Positions 16,181 to 25,123 of a stretch of DNA of 64,000 nucleotides are shown piece by piece. The number at the start of each line of letters is the position of its first letter. Within the stretch, counting starts at the first letter, position 1. The notes beneath the pieces were generated by a model. The model was given only the letters and a program-made list of their open reading frames with translations. It was not told where the DNA came from and did not search any database. The translations under genes and the position numbers were made by a program. Source of the stretch: Tsukamurella paurometabola (lineage in GTDB: Bacteria > Actinomycetota > Actinomycetes > Mycobacteriales > Mycobacteriaceae); the NCBI RefSeq assembly GCF_900631615.1, contig NZ_LR131273.1, forward strand, positions 1,612,001-1,676,000, given 5' to 3'.

Positions 16181-16642
16181 ATGTCCCGCGTCCAGCTCGC
16201 CCTCAATGTCGATGACCTCGATCAGTCGATCGCGTTCTACACCAAGCTGTTCGGCACGGGCCCGGCGAAGGTCAAGCCCGGTTACGCCAACTTCGCCGTC
16301 GCCGACCCGGCGCTCAAGCTGGTCCTGCTGGAGAACCCCGGCCAGGGCGGCAGCATCAACCATCTCGGCGTCGAGGTGGACTCCAGCGACAAGGTGCACG
16401 CTGAGATCGCCCGCCTCACCGAGGAGCAGCTGTTCACCGAGGAGGAGATCGGCGCCACCTGTTGCTTCGCCACCCAGGACAAGGTCTGGGTCACCGCCCC
16501 CGACGCCGAGCGTTGGGAGGTCTACACCGTCCTCGCTGACGCCGAGACCTTCGACGGCGGACACACTCCGGCGACGACAGCCGAGGACTCCGAAGCGACG
16601 CCGGCCGCGTGCTGCACCCCTGCGGCGGCGAACTGCTGCTAG
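16181..16642 (+). CDS. arsI: CadI/ArsI-family vicinal-oxygen-chelate protein
   Basis: 153 residues, closely matching the M. tuberculosis CadI pattern: MSRVQLALNVDDLDQSIAFY, KPGYANFAVADPALKLVLLE, ATCCFATQDKVWVTAPDAERWEVY. ArsI relatives are Fe(II)-dependent C-As lyases that demethylate trivalent organoarsenicals; CadI itself is cadmium-induced. H61 and E113 fit the metal ligands, and C94-C95 fit the substrate-binding pair. The tail adds extra CC pairs. GGAGG at 16171 fixes the start. A strong terminator follows. Confidence 0.85.
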   Translation: MSRVQLALNVDDLDQSIAFYTKLFGTGPAKVKPGYANFAVADPALKLVLLENPGQGGSINHLGVEVDSSDKVHAEIARLTEEQLFTEEEIGATCCFATQDKVWVTAPDAERWEVYTVLADAETFDGGHTPATTAEDSEATPAACCTPAAANCC

Positions 16643-16653
16643 TCCGCCCTCGA

Positions 16654-16689
16654 TCGATGGCCGTCACCGCTTCGGGTGGCGGCCATCGA
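16654..16689 (+). terminator. Terminator after cadI/arsI
   Basis: A 15-bp stem: TCGATGGCCGTCACC (16654-16668) with GGTGGCGGCCATCGA (16675-16689), one wobble pair and a 6-base loop. It lies 12 bp after the stop and between convergent operons. Confidence 0.8.
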
Positions 16690-16810
16690 CGCGGTTACCA
16701 GAGAGCGCTGGCGCGAAACGCAGTAGCGGGCCGCACTGCGCTGTACCGGCTGGTTCTCGCGGTCGGCGTCCCCCTGGGCGGAGGCTGCGCTGGAGGAGAG
16801 GCATCTGCGG

Positions 16811-17266
16811 TTAGGCGCAGTCGCGTGGGTGGAATCCCTCGATGCGGTCGATCGGGGTAAAGACAGGGCAACCGACTTGGTCGTTTCGGTTGAGGATCAC
16901 GTTCGATGCCGCCATCACTTCGCAGGCTGCGAGCCCGCGGCTAGCGGCGAGCAGCATGGAAAGCCCGTAGAACGTTGCTGCCGCCGGCGGGGTGAGCGCG
17001 AAGAACGCGAAGAAGACCAGCGTGTTAGTGGCCATGGCCCACGCGCCTGTGACCCGCAGTGGTGCCGAATCACGACCCCGAAGTACAACCGCGAGGGTGA
17101 TCGCGGCAGGGACCAGTGCGACCGCGATGATGAGGTCGATTGTGGAAGGTCCGATGATGATCCCGGCTCCCACGAAAGCGGCACCGATCACTGTCCGGGC
17201 GGCGGTGCCCCATCGGCCGATCTCTCTTGTCCTGCGTGCGAGGGGCGATTTCACTGTGTTGGTCAT
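16811..17266 (-). CDS. Small membrane protein of the mer operon
   Basis: 151 residues with four hydrophobic segments (roughly 20-43, 45-65, 75-100, 102-118). Cysteines occur in GLAACEVMAA, VGCPVFTP and the C-terminal RDCA. It is not recognisable as MerT, MerC, MerE or MerF, which have vicinal Cys pairs in the first membrane helix. Its ATG overlaps the merB stop (ATGA), so it is co-expressed with merA-merB. A role in mercury uptake or in handling organic residues is a guess from position. Confidence 0.6.
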   Translation of the reverse strand: MTNTVKSPLARRTREIGRWGTAARTVIGAAFVGAGIIIGPSTIDLIIAVALVPAAITLAVVLRGRDSAPLRVTGAWAMATNTLVFFAFFALTPPAAATFYGLSMLLAASRGLAACEVMAASNVILNRNDQVGCPVFTPIDRIEGFHPRDCA

Positions 17267-17925
17267 TGGGCGGTTCCTTCGTGCTGATCCGGCGAGCAGC
17301 ATCCGGCCTGTCGGGCTGTGTCCGGGCTGATGAGCGCTTGTTCAGCGAGAGCTTTCCCGAGGGCGTGCGCGTGGGTGATGTCGAGGAGTTGGTTGCCGGG
17401 ATTTTCGCGCGTCCACGTTTGGGCATCGTGTGGGGAGGCGAAGAAGTGCACTTGGTTGCAGAACGACGTTCGAAGCGAGCTGAGGTCATCGGGGTCGACG
17501 AGCGATAGCACTGCGGTGTCGGGTTCGATGCTGGTCACGGTGTCTGCCGTGACAGAGATTCTGATCGTTTGACCGCTCGCGGGTGAGGTCGACTCGATGG
17601 TGGCTGACTGGTTTAGGAGTGTGGGGAAGATCAGGGTGTCGAGTGCGCACCACGTGAACAGTTCGTGACCTGCGACGGTGAACCGATGCGGGGTCGGACG
17701 GAGGGTCAGTCCTTGCCCGACTATTTGGTCGCGATCGTCGTATTCGGTGTCGGAAACGGATTGGAGTCGTTCCCGTACATCGGGTTCCGACAGTCCGGCC
17801 GCAGCTGCTAAGTCCTCTACGCTGACGGGGTTTCCCTTGGAGAGGAGCCTGAGTAGGGGAACCAGGACTGCCGGATCGAGGCCGGACCCCTCGGGGGTGA
17901 TGAGTCGATCGAGTGGATTGGTCAT
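17263..17925 (-). CDS. merB: Alkylmercury lyase (organomercurial lyase)
   Basis: 220 residues. The catalytic set is complete: C93 and D96 (FTWCALDTL) and C156 (SFCNQVHFF), with the same spacing as C96, D99 and C159 of the well-studied MerB. The enzyme breaks the C-Hg bond by protonolysis and passes Hg(II) to MerA. An N-terminal winged-helix-like segment (VSVEDLAAAAGLSEPDVRERL) is normal for the family. It lies 38 bp after merA. The ATG at 17925 was chosen as the first good start; upstream residues look non-coding. Confidence 0.93.
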   Translation of the reverse strand: MTNPLDRLITPEGSGLDPAVLVPLLRLLSKGNPVSVEDLAAAAGLSEPDVRERLQSVSDTEYDDRDQIVGQGLTLRPTPHRFTVAGHELFTWCALDTLIFPTLLNQSATIESTSPASGQTIRISVTADTVTSIEPDTAVLSLVDPDDLSSLRTSFCNQVHFFASPHDAQTWTRENPGNQLLDITHAHALGKALAEQALISPDTARQAGCCSPDQHEGTAQ

Positions 17926-17963
17926 TGTCTGGGACTTCGCTTGCGGATCGGTGGAATCAGGAA

Positions 17964-19388
17964 TTAGGAAGCGCAGCAGGAGAGCTGGGCGATGTCGGTG
18001 CTGAAGGATTGTGCGGCGATTTTGATGCCCTCGGCCATGGTCAGGTAGGGCGCCCATGTCCGGGCGACCTGCTCGACGGTCATCCTTGCTTCGAGGATGT
18101 AGACCCCAGCGGCGGCGATCTCGCCGGCACTATTCGCGACCGCCGAAATTCCGAGGACTCGATGACTATCGGAGTCTGCGATGAGCTTGATGAAGCCTCG
18201 GGTATCTCGGTCAACTTGGGCCCGGGGTACGTGAGTGAGCGGAAGAAGCGAGCTCGTGTACCGGATTCCGCTTGCGAGGGCCTGCGTCTCGGTCATACCG
18301 ACGCTCCCGATTGCCGGACTGGTGAACATCACGCGCGGCAGGTGCGTGTAGTCCAACGACCGCGGGGTCTGTCCGAACATGTTGTCGGCGACCGTTGTGC
18401 CTTGCGCGGCTGCGACATAGACGAACTCGGGATGGCCGGTCACATCGCCCGCTGCCCACACACGCGGGTTTGATGTTCTGAGCTGATTCGACACGAGGAT
18501 CGCGCCGCTGGTGCTCGTGTCGACTCCAACCGTCTCCAGATTCAAACCTCTAGTATTCGGGGTTCTGCCCGTCGCGACGAGCAGCTTCGCCGCACGGAAG
18601 TCGCCTTGTCCACCAGGGCTGGAGGCGGTCACGACGACCTCACCCGCCTCGGTGTCGACCGAGGTCGCGGTCGCGAGCTGCACTACCTCGATGTGCTCGT
18701 CAGCGAGCGCTTCCAGGAGAGCATCTGCGACGTCAGCATCTTCGGCCGAAGCGATCCTGGACCGCACCAAAACGGTTACCTTCGCCCCCAGTCGCGCGAA
18801 GAGTTGCGCCTGCTCGAGCGCGATGAACCCGCCGCCGATCACTAGGAGTGATTCCGGGACTGCGGTCAACTCCATCGCGGTCGTCGACGTCAGGTAGTCG
18901 ACCAGATTGAGTCCGGGAATCGACGGAATCGACGGTTGGGCCCCTGTTGCCACCAAGTACCGTCGAGCAATTATCGTCTCGGTAGTCCCATCGGGAGCTG
19001 TGACCACCAGCGATGGCGCTGCCCGCGTTCCCGCGAACGCGGCCGCACCCTGGACGCGGCGCCAGCCGTACGAGTCCGCAACGGCAACGTACTTCTCTGA
19101 CCGCATCGACTCTGCCAAGCGCCGTGTCCCCGCCGCCAGGGCGGCCATATCTACCGGCACGGCGGTCGCACCGACCCCCGGGAACCGGCCAGCATCAGAG
19201 ACCGTGTGCTGTGCCTGCGCCGCGGCGATCAACGCCTTCGACGGCACGCAACCGGTATTCACACAGGTGCCGCCGAAAGTGCCTCGCTCGATCATCACCA
19301 CGGACTTGCCCATGGCTGTTGCGCGGATCGCCGCCGCCATCGCTGCAGCACCCGAACCAACGATCGCAAGATCAAACTCTTCACTCAT
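17964..19388 (-). CDS. merA: Mercuric reductase
   Basis: 474 residues. It has an FAD motif (AIVGSGAAAMAAAIRA), the redox pair C42-x4-C47 (GGTCVNTGCVPSK), an NAD(P)H motif (LLVIGGGFIALEQA), and the C-terminal substrate-binding CC pair (C471-C472 in LSCCAS). It reduces Hg(II) to volatile Hg(0) in the cytoplasm. The N-terminal HMA domain (NmerA) is missing, as in many actinobacteria. The ATG at 19388 lies under a MerR-type promoter. Confidence 0.95.
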   Translation of the reverse strand: MSEEFDLAIVGSGAAAMAAAIRATAMGKSVVMIERGTFGGTCVNTGCVPSKALIAAAQAQHTVSDAGRFPGVGATAVPVDMAALAAGTRRLAESMRSEKYVAVADSYGWRRVQGAAAFAGTRAAPSLVVTAPDGTTETIIARRYLVATGAQPSIPSIPGLNLVDYLTSTTAMELTAVPESLLVIGGGFIALEQAQLFARLGAKVTVLVRSRIASAEDADVADALLEALADEHIEVVQLATATSVDTEAGEVVVTASSPGGQGDFRAAKLLVATGRTPNTRGLNLETVGVDTSTSGAILVSNQLRTSNPRVWAAGDVTGHPEFVYVAAAQGTTVADNMFGQTPRSLDYTHLPRVMFTSPAIGSVGMTETQALASGIRYTSSLLPLTHVPRAQVDRDTRGFIKLIADSDSHRVLGISAVANSAGEIAAAGVYILEARMTVEQVARTWAPYLTMAEGIKIAAQSFSTDIAQLSCCAS

Positions 19389-19403
19389 GTCACCATCATC
19401 AAC

Positions 19404-19422
19404 CCTCCAGTACCCTTGAAGG
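19404..19422. promoter_or_regulatory. MerR-type operator in the merA promoter
   Basis: An imperfect dyad, CCTCCAG...TTGAAGG, lies between merA and merR. On the minus strand it sits between a -35 TTGACC and a TGATGA-like -10 with a 19-bp spacer, the over-long spacer that MerR activators correct by twisting DNA. Confidence 0.75.
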
Positions 19423-19453
19423 TCAAGCCCAGAATCCGGACAGGGAGGACCCG

Positions 19454-19843
19454 ATGCGGATCGGAGAACTCGCCCGCAAATCTGGCGCCACGCCATCGAC
19501 GCTGCGGTACTACGAGGAAGCGGGGCTCCTCCCTGAACCGGGACGTACCGCCGGTGGATACCGCAACTACACCCCCGACGCCATCGGCATCGTGCAATTC
19601 ATCAAGAGGGGGCAGGCGGCGGCACTCACTCTCGCGCAAGTCAAAAGAATCATCGACATACGCGGCACCGGCCAAGCCCCATGTGATCACGTACGCGACC
19701 AGCTAGACAGGTCGATCCACCACCTCGATCAACAGATCGCGGAACTGATCGCACTGCGCGACAACATCACCCACCTACGCCAAGCTGCCGAACACACCGA
19801 TCCGAAGTCGTGCGCTAGCGAAGATATCTGTCGCTACCTATAA
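19454..19843 (+). CDS. merR: MerR-family mercury-responsive regulator
   Basis: 129 residues. The N-terminal helix-turn-helix and wing (MRIGELARKSGATPSTLRYYEEAGLL, GYRNYTPDAI) and the long dimer helix are typical. C77, C120 and C126 fit the three Hg(II) ligands of MerR, one on the long helix and two in the C-terminal loop. It is divergent from merA, and GGGAGG lies just before the ATG. It likely represses without mercury and activates with it. Confidence 0.93.
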   Translation: MRIGELARKSGATPSTLRYYEEAGLLPEPGRTAGGYRNYTPDAIGIVQFIKRGQAAALTLAQVKRIIDIRGTGQAPCDHVRDQLDRSIHHLDQQIAELIALRDNITHLRQAAEHTDPKSCASEDICRYL

Positions 19844-19868
19844 CCCAGACACGCTTGTGTCCAACATC

Positions 19869-19895
19869 GATATCTGTCAATATTGATGTGTGTCG
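19869..19895. promoter_or_regulatory. ArsR operator of the arsenic operon
   Basis: The perfect palindrome TCAATATTGA (19877-19886) is flanked by TATCTG and TGTGTGTCGA half-sites. It overlaps the presumed promoter and the GTG start of arsR, consistent with autorepression of a leaderless or short-leader transcript. Confidence 0.5.
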
Positions 19896-20264
19896 AATTC
19901 GATTCCGTTGACCGATGTGACCGTGCGGTGCTCACCGCTGGTCCGTGAGCCTCTGTCGGAGGGGCAGTCCGTCGACCTCGCGGCGGTGTTCAAGGCCCTG
20001 GCCGACCCGGTCCGGCTGCGCCTGTTCAGCCTGATCGCCAGCCACGAGGGAGGCGAGGCTTGCGTGTGTGACATCTCGCCGGCGGTGGACGTCTCGCAAC
20101 CGACGATCTCGCACCACCTCAAGGTCCTCAAGACCGCAGGCCTGCTCGAGTCCGAGCGCCGCGCCTCGTGGGTGTACTACCGCGTCATCCCCGAAGTCCT
20201 GTCCTCGCTCGCCGGGATCCTGCAGTCCGGTGACCCCGCCATCTCGTTGGAGGTTCTTTCGTGA
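19890..20264 (+). CDS. arsR: ArsR-family arsenic-responsive repressor
   Basis: 124 residues. The family core is ALADPVRLRLFSLIASHEGGEACVCDI, then SQPTISHHLKVLKTAGLLESERRASWVYY. The CVCD motif gives two of the usual As(III)-binding cysteines in helix 3, and a further Cys lies in VRCSPL near the N-terminus. It heads the ars operon; its TGA overlaps the acr3 GTG. The GTG start at 19890 is the best available, without a clear ribosome site. Confidence 0.9.
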   Translation: MSNSIPLTDVTVRCSPLVREPLSEGQSVDLAAVFKALADPVRLRLFSLIASHEGGEACVCDISPAVDVSQPTISHHLKVLKTAGLLESERRASWVYYRVIPEVLSSLAGILQSGDPAISLEVLS

Positions 20265-21376
20265 CCAGCCCCGCCCCGACGACTGAGCATCAGCCGGTCG
20301 TCGGCAAGCTCTCCACCCTCGACCGGTTCCTGCCGGTGTGGATCGGTGTCGCCATGGTCGCCGGCCTGCTGCTCGGCCGGATGATCCCCGGGCTGAACAC
20401 CGCGCTGGAGAAGATCCAGGTCGACGGTGTCTCGCTGCCGATCGCCCTGGGCCTGTTGATCATGATGTACCCGGTGCTGGCGAAGGTCCGCTACGACCGC
20501 CTCGACACCGTCACCGGCGACCGCAAGCTCCTGCTCGGCTCCCTCTTCCTGAACTGGATCCTGGGCCCGGCGCTGATGTTCGCACTCGCCTGGATCTTCC
20601 TGCCCGACCTGCCCGAGTACCGCACCGGCCTAATCATCGTCGGCCTCGCCCGGTGCATCGCCATGGTGATCATCTGGAACGACCTCGCCTGCGGCGACCG
20701 CGAAGCCGCAGCCGTCCTCGTGGCGCTGAACTCGGTGTTCCAGGTGATCATGTTCGCCGTCCTCGGCTGGTTCTACCTCTCGATCCTGCCCGGCTGGCTC
20801 GGCCTCGAACAGACCACCATCAGCACCTCGCCCTGGCAGATCGCCAAATCCGTGCTGATCTTCCTCGGCATCCCGCTCCTCGCCGGCTACCTCTCCCGCC
20901 GAATCGGAGAGAAGACCAAGGGCCGCGACTGGTACGAAACGAAGTTCCTCCCCCGGATCGGACCATGTGCCCTCTACGGGCTGCTGTTCACCATCGTCAT
21001 CCTGTTCGCCCTGCAGGGCGAGCAGATCACCTCCCGCCCGTGGGACGTCGCCCGTATCGCCCTGCCGCTGCTGGTGTACTTCGCCGTGATGTGGGGCGGC
21101 GGGTACCTGCTCGGCGCCGTCATGGGACTCGGCTACGAGCGCACCACCACGCTCGCGTTTACCGCCGCCGGCAACAACTTCGAGCTCGCCATCGCCGTCG
21201 CGATCGCCACCTACGGCGCCACCTCCGGCCAAGCCCTCGCGGGCGTCGTCGGGCCGCTCATCGAGGTCCCCGTCCTGGTCGGCCTGGTCTATGTCTCGCT
21301 GGCCCTGCGCAAGCGCTTCCCGCTGACCCCGTCCTCCACCGCCGCGACCGCGGATCCGTCCAGGAGTGTGAACTGA
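20261..21376 (+). CDS. acr3: ACR3-type arsenite efflux permease
   Basis: 371 residues with about ten membrane segments. The start [28 protein letters not shown] and the region [30 protein letters not shown] are signatures of ACR3, including the conserved cysteine needed for As(OH)3 transport. It expels arsenite using the proton gradient. It is coupled to arsR upstream (overlapping GTGA) and to arsC downstream (TGATG overlap). Confidence 0.95.
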   Translation: MTSPAPTTEHQPVVGKLSTLDRFLPVWIGVAMVAGLLLGRMIPGLNTALEKIQVDGVSLPIALGLLIMMYPVLAKVRYDRLDTVTGDRKLLLGSLFLNWILGPALMFALAWIFLPDLPEYRTGLIIVGLARCIAMVIIWNDLACGDREAAAVLVALNSVFQVIMFAVLGWFYLSILPGWLGLEQTTISTSPWQIAKSVLIFLGIPLLAGYLSRRIGEKTKGRDWYETKFLPRIGPCALYGLLFTIVILFALQGEQITSRPWDVARIALPLLVYFAVMWGGGYLLGAVMGLGYERTTTLAFTAAGNNFELAIAVAIATYGATSGQALAGVVGPLIEVPVLVGLVYVSLALRKRFPLTPSSTAATADPSRSVN

Positions 21377-21819
21377 TGTCCGACAATACGATCACCGCCG
21401 ACACCGAATCGGCCACGCCGAGCGTGTTGTTCGTGTGCGTGAAGAACGGCGGCAAGTCCCAGATGGCCGCCGGCCTGATGCGCAAGACCGTCGGCGATGC
21501 CGTCGAGGTGCACTCGGCCGGCACCAAGCCCGGCTCCGTGGTCAACGGCCTGTCCGCCGAGTCGCTGGCTGAGGTCGGTGTCGACATCACCGGCGAGACC
21601 CCGAAACCGATCGACCCGGCGCTGCTCGCCCGGGTGGACCTGGTGGTCACTCTCGGCCGGGAAGCCGTCGTCGACACCCCGGACGGTGTCGCGTTGGTCA
21701 ACTGGGATACCGACGAGCCGTCGGAGCGGGGCATCGACGGGATCGAGCGGATGCGCCTCGTGCGCGACGACATCGCCGCCCGCGTCACCGCGCTGGCAGC
21801 CGAACTCACCACCCGGTAG
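21376..21819 (+). CDS. arsC: ArsC, small low-molecular-weight-phosphatase-type arsenate reductase
   Basis: 147 residues. The P-loop is [15 protein letters not shown] with catalytic C21. The usual arginine of CxxNxxRS is replaced by lysine, as in the shorter ArsC1' type of corynebacteria. It probably reduces arsenate using mycothiol and mycoredoxin, the actinobacterial route. It is translationally coupled to acr3. A second, longer ArsC follows. Confidence 0.85.
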   Translation: MSDNTITADTESATPSVLFVCVKNGGKSQMAAGLMRKTVGDAVEVHSAGTKPGSVVNGLSAESLAEVGVDITGETPKPIDPALLARVDLVVTLGREAVVDTPDGVALVNWDTDEPSERGIDGIERMRLVRDDIAARVTALAAELTTR

Positions 21820-21862
21820 CGACCGAGCAGGCCGGGAAGCCCGAGAAGCGGGAGAAAGTCGG

Positions 21863-22528
21863 ATGAACGCCAACGCCACGACCGAGTCGGCCGGAACACC
21901 GGAACTGCTGATGCCCCAGGCCCTGCTGGCGCGGACCGCGGAGCGGCTCGCCGCCCAGTACCGCGGGATCGTCTCCGAGCAGACCGTCGAACGGGTCGTC
22001 TTCGAGTCCTACACCGCGCTGCGGCGCACCGCCCGCATCCACACTCACCTGGTGACTCTCGCCGGCCGGTTCGCCGCCGAGCGTCTCGCCGCCCTGGCGC
22101 AGTCGACCGGTGCGAGCACCAAGACCGTGCCCGAGGTGCTGTTCATCTGCGTCCACAACGCGGGCCGCTCGCAGATGGCTGCCGCGCTCCTGACACACCA
22201 CGCGGCCGGGGCGGTGCACGTACGCTCCGCCGGGTCGCTGCCTGCTGCGGTGATCAACCCGATCGTCGAGCAGGCCATGACCGAGGTCGGGCTCGACCTG
22301 GCCGCTGAGTTTCCCAAGCCTCTCACCGACGACGTGGTCGCGGCCGCGGACGTGGTGATCTCCATGGGCTGCGGCGACGCCTGCCCGGTCTACCCGGGCA
22401 AGCGGTACCTGGACTGGCAGGTCGCCGACCCCGACAACCACCCCATCGAGACCGTCCGCCTGATCCGTGACGACCTCGACCGCCGCGTCAAAGACCTCCT
22501 CGCCGAGCTCCATCCCACGATCACCTGA
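21863..22528 (+). CDS. arsC: Mycothiol-dependent arsenate reductase with N-terminal helical domain
   Basis: 221 residues. The first 85 residues form a predicted three-helix bundle (LLARTAERLAAQYRGIVSEQ to FAAERLAALA). The phosphatase-like domain follows with P-loop FICVHNAGRSQMA (C96). This layout matches ArsC1/ArsC2 of Corynebacterium, which make an arseno-mycothiol adduct resolved by mycoredoxin. GGAGAAAG lies before the ATG. Two ArsC paralogues in one operon may differ in expression or thiol partner. Confidence 0.9.
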   Translation: MNANATTESAGTPELLMPQALLARTAERLAAQYRGIVSEQTVERVVFESYTALRRTARIHTHLVTLAGRFAAERLAALAQSTGASTKTVPEVLFICVHNAGRSQMAAALLTHHAAGAVHVRSAGSLPAAVINPIVEQAMTEVGLDLAAEFPKPLTDDVVAAADVVISMGCGDACPVYPGKRYLDWQVADPDNHPIETVRLIRDDLDRRVKDLLAELHPTIT

Positions 22529-22633
22529 CCCACCCCTTTGATCGACGTGCTCGACGGCCCCGCTCACCGCCGTCAGTGCCGCTGTGCCTGCTCACACCTC
22601 ATTTGCCTGTTCTTGGAAGGGAACCGACACCCC

Positions 22634-24055
22634 ATGTCTGCACGCAAGATCATCGCCATCGGCGGATCGGACGCCGGGATCTCCGCCGCCCTGCGGGCCC
22701 GCGAACTCGACCCCACCAGCGAGGTCACCGTGGTCGTCGCCGACGCCTACCCGAACTTCTCCATCTGCGGCATCCCGTACTACGTCTCCGGCGAGGTCAC
22801 CCACTGGAGCAACCTCGCCCACCGCACCGCCGCCGACCTCGCCGCCACCGGCATGACCGTGCACACCGACACCAGAGCTACCGCGATCGATCCGGCCGGA
22901 CACCGCCTGACCGTCACCGGCCCGGACGGCGCCGCCCGGGACCTCGACTACGACGTCCTCGTCATCGGCACCGGCGCTGTGTCCGTGCGGCCGCCGATCA
23001 CCGGCCTCGACCACCTCGGCCCCGCTGACGGCGTGCACCTGCTGCACTCGATGGGCGACACCTTCGCCGTGATGAACACCCTCACCACGAAGGACCCGAA
23101 GACCGCGATCATCATCGGCGCCGGCTACATCGGCCTGGAAATGGCCGAAGGTCTCACTGCCCGCGGCATCACCGTCACCCAGATCGAAGCCCTCCCTGAG
23201 GTGCTCCCCACTGTCGAACCCGAACTCGGCGCCCTCGTCCACGATGAACTGGTCCGCAACCGGGTCGACGTCCGCACCCACACCCTGGTCACCGCGGTCG
23301 ACCGCACCGACACCGGCGCCCTGACCGTCACCACCAGCAGTGACGGCCAGAGCGATCACCTCACCGCCGATCTCGTGCTCGTCGTCGTGGGCGTGCGCCC
23401 CGACACCGACCTCGCTGCCGCAGCGGGCGCGCAGCTCGGCATCAAGAACACGATCGCCGTCGACGAGCAGATGCGCACCAATCTGTCCGACGTCTTCGCC
23501 GCCGGCGACGCCGTGCACACCCACCACCGCCAGCTCGGCATCACCTGGCTCCCGCTCGGCACCACCGCGCACAAGCAGGGCCGCGTCGCCGGCGAGAACG
23601 CCCTCGGCGGCACCGCCCGCTACACCGGCTCCCTCGGCACCCAGGTCGTGAAGATCTTCGACCTCGTCGCCGCCCGCACCGGCCTCAAAGAGACCGAAGC
23701 CCTTGCCGCCGACCGCGGCTGGGTGCCGGTGTCGACGACCTCCACACCGGACGATCACAAGGCCTACTACCCGGGTGCCACCCCCATCAGCATCCGGATC
23801 ACCGGCGACCAGAACACCGGCGCACTACTCGGTGCCCAGCTCATCGGGCACCGCACGGCCGAGATCTCCAAGCGCGTCGACACCTACGCCACCGCCCTGC
23901 ACCACGGCATGAGCGTCGACGCCCTCTCCGAGCTCGACCTGTCCTACACCCCGCCCCTCGGGTCCCCGTGGGACGCCGTGCAGGTCGCCGCCCAGAACTG
24001 GGTCCGCGAGCACCAGCTGCACCATCAGCGCAGCGTCCTTAGCCTGAACAGGTGA
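22634..24055 (+). CDS. FAD-dependent CoA-disulfide-reductase-like oxidoreductase of the ars operon
   Basis: 473 residues. It has two Rossmann motifs (IIAIGGSDAGISAALRARE and TAIIIGAGYIGLEMAEGL) and the single redox cysteine in NFSICGIPYYVSGEV, as in CoA-disulfide reductases and NADH oxidases. The C-terminal dimer domain (HHGMSVDALSELDLSYTPPLG) is complete. It follows the two arsC genes in a cluster with acr3 and arsN. A role in recycling an oxidised thiol or in arsenic redox chemistry is plausible but not shown by sequence. Confidence 0.8.
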   Translation: MSARKIIAIGGSDAGISAALRARELDPTSEVTVVVADAYPNFSICGIPYYVSGEVTHWSNLAHRTAADLAATGMTVHTDTRATAIDPAGHRLTVTGPDGAARDLDYDVLVIGTGAVSVRPPITGLDHLGPADGVHLLHSMGDTFAVMNTLTTKDPKTAIIIGAGYIGLEMAEGLTARGITVTQIEALPEVLPTVEPELGALVHDELVRNRVDVRTHTLVTAVDRTDTGALTVTTSSDGQSDHLTADLVLVVVGVRPDTDLAAAAGAQLGIKNTIAVDEQMRTNLSDVFAAGDAVHTHHRQLGITWLPLGTTAHKQGRVAGENALGGTARYTGSLGTQVVKIFDLVAARTGLKETEALAADRGWVPVSTTSTPDDHKAYYPGATPISIRITGDQNTGALLGAQLIGHRTAEISKRVDTYATALHHGMSVDALSELDLSYTPPLGSPWDAVQVAAQNWVREHQLHHQRSVLSLNR

Positions 24056-24579
24056 CCACCAGCCCCCACGACTCAACCGGGTCCGCCGCACGAGCGGCGG
24101 ACCCGGCGATCGTTGCGATGCGGCCCGAGCATGGGCCACAGGTCCTCGCGATTTACCAAGCCGGCATGGACACCGGCAACGCCACCTTCGAAACCGCCGC
24201 ACCCGGCTGGACGGACTTCGACCAACGACACCTACCTGAGCACCGCGTCGTCGCCCTCGCCCCAGGTGGGCAGGTCGCCGGGTGGGTTGCAGCGGCGCCC
24301 GTCTCGGGGCGCTGCGTCTACGCCGGCGTCATCGAGCACAGCGTCTACGTCGACTCCGGCCACGCCGGGCAGGGCATCGGAGCCGCGCTGTTGCAGGCCC
24401 TCATCCAGTCCGCCGACGCTGCCGGGGTGTGGACCATCCAGACCGGGATCTTCCCCGAGAACCACGCCAGCCTCGCCCTGCACCGGCGCGCCGGATTCCG
24501 CACCGTCGGCACCCGCGAACGCATCGGCCAACGCGACGGCCGCTGGCGCGACGTCGTCCTCATCGAACGACGCAGCTGA
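24052..24579 (+). CDS. arsN: GNAT acetyltransferase, ArsN/phosphinothricin-acetyltransferase type
   Basis: 175 residues. The acetyl-CoA site is HAGQGIGAALLQALI, and the family end is FPENHASLALHRRAGFRTVGTRERIGQRDGRWRD. ArsN1 enzymes acetylate arsinothricin, an arsenic-containing antibiotic, and are near relatives of phosphinothricin acetyltransferases. The GTG start overlaps the previous stop (GTGA), so it is the last gene of the ars operon. The choice between the two substrates rests on the operon context. Confidence 0.8.
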   Translation: MTTSPHDSTGSAARAADPAIVAMRPEHGPQVLAIYQAGMDTGNATFETAAPGWTDFDQRHLPEHRVVALAPGGQVAGWVAAAPVSGRCVYAGVIEHSVYVDSGHAGQGIGAALLQALIQSADAAGVWTIQTGIFPENHASLALHRRAGFRTVGTRERIGQRDGRWRDVVLIERRS

Positions 24580-24601
24580 CTGCCGCCTACACCTACCGGA
24601 C

Positions 24602-24994
24602 TCAGCCGGCGTCACCGACTTCAGAACCGTCTGGTTCTTCATCCGCCAGCTCTGGGGCGCGGGTGATCGACACGATCACCGACGAGCGGCGGAACTGCTC
24701 GGTGTCGAAGGGGCTCGCGGGATCGTCGAACCAGACCAGTGACTGGTCACCGACACGCGGCCAGCGGGTGACCCTTGTGATCCGGTGCGCGATGCCGTCG
24801 TAGTCGAACGCCCCAGACGGGCTGGCGGGGCCGGGACGACGCGTGTACGTCAACGCATCCAGGTCCCACAGGTGCGTTGATCCCTGCGAGGCCACCACCC
24901 ACCGGCCGCGCATACCGTCCGTGAGCTCATCCACCGTCTCCGACGGTGGATCGTTGCCGTCGGGCGGCTGCTGGACATCCGGTTCATCCGTCAT
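24602..24994 (-). CDS. Hypothetical protein
   Basis: 130 residues, no family recognised. The first 30 residues are acidic and Pro-rich; the rest (GRWVVASQGSTHLWDLDALTYTRRPG, HRITRVTRWPRVGDQSLVWFDDP) looks like a small beta-rich domain. It is soluble with no signal peptide. The ATG at 24994 has AGGAG upstream. It lies convergent to the ars operon and downstream of another unknown gene in the same direction. Similar proteins are common on actinobacterial plasmids, but that is an impression only. Confidence 0.55.
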   Translation of the reverse strand: MTDEPDVQQPPDGNDPPSETVDELTDGMRGRWVVASQGSTHLWDLDALTYTRRPGPASPSGAFDYDGIAHRITRVTRWPRVGDQSLVWFDDPASPFDTEQFRRSSVIVSITRAPELADEEPDGSEVGDAG

Positions 24995-25123
24995 GGGACT
25001 CCTCGTATAGGGGTATAGGGTCAGGCTCACTGTCCCGAACGCTAGGCGGAGTTGATTTGGGGCGCCGCTGCCGGGTGCGCCCATGATTTTGGGCCTGGGG
25101 TTCGCGTGCCGTCCTTGGCGGAT

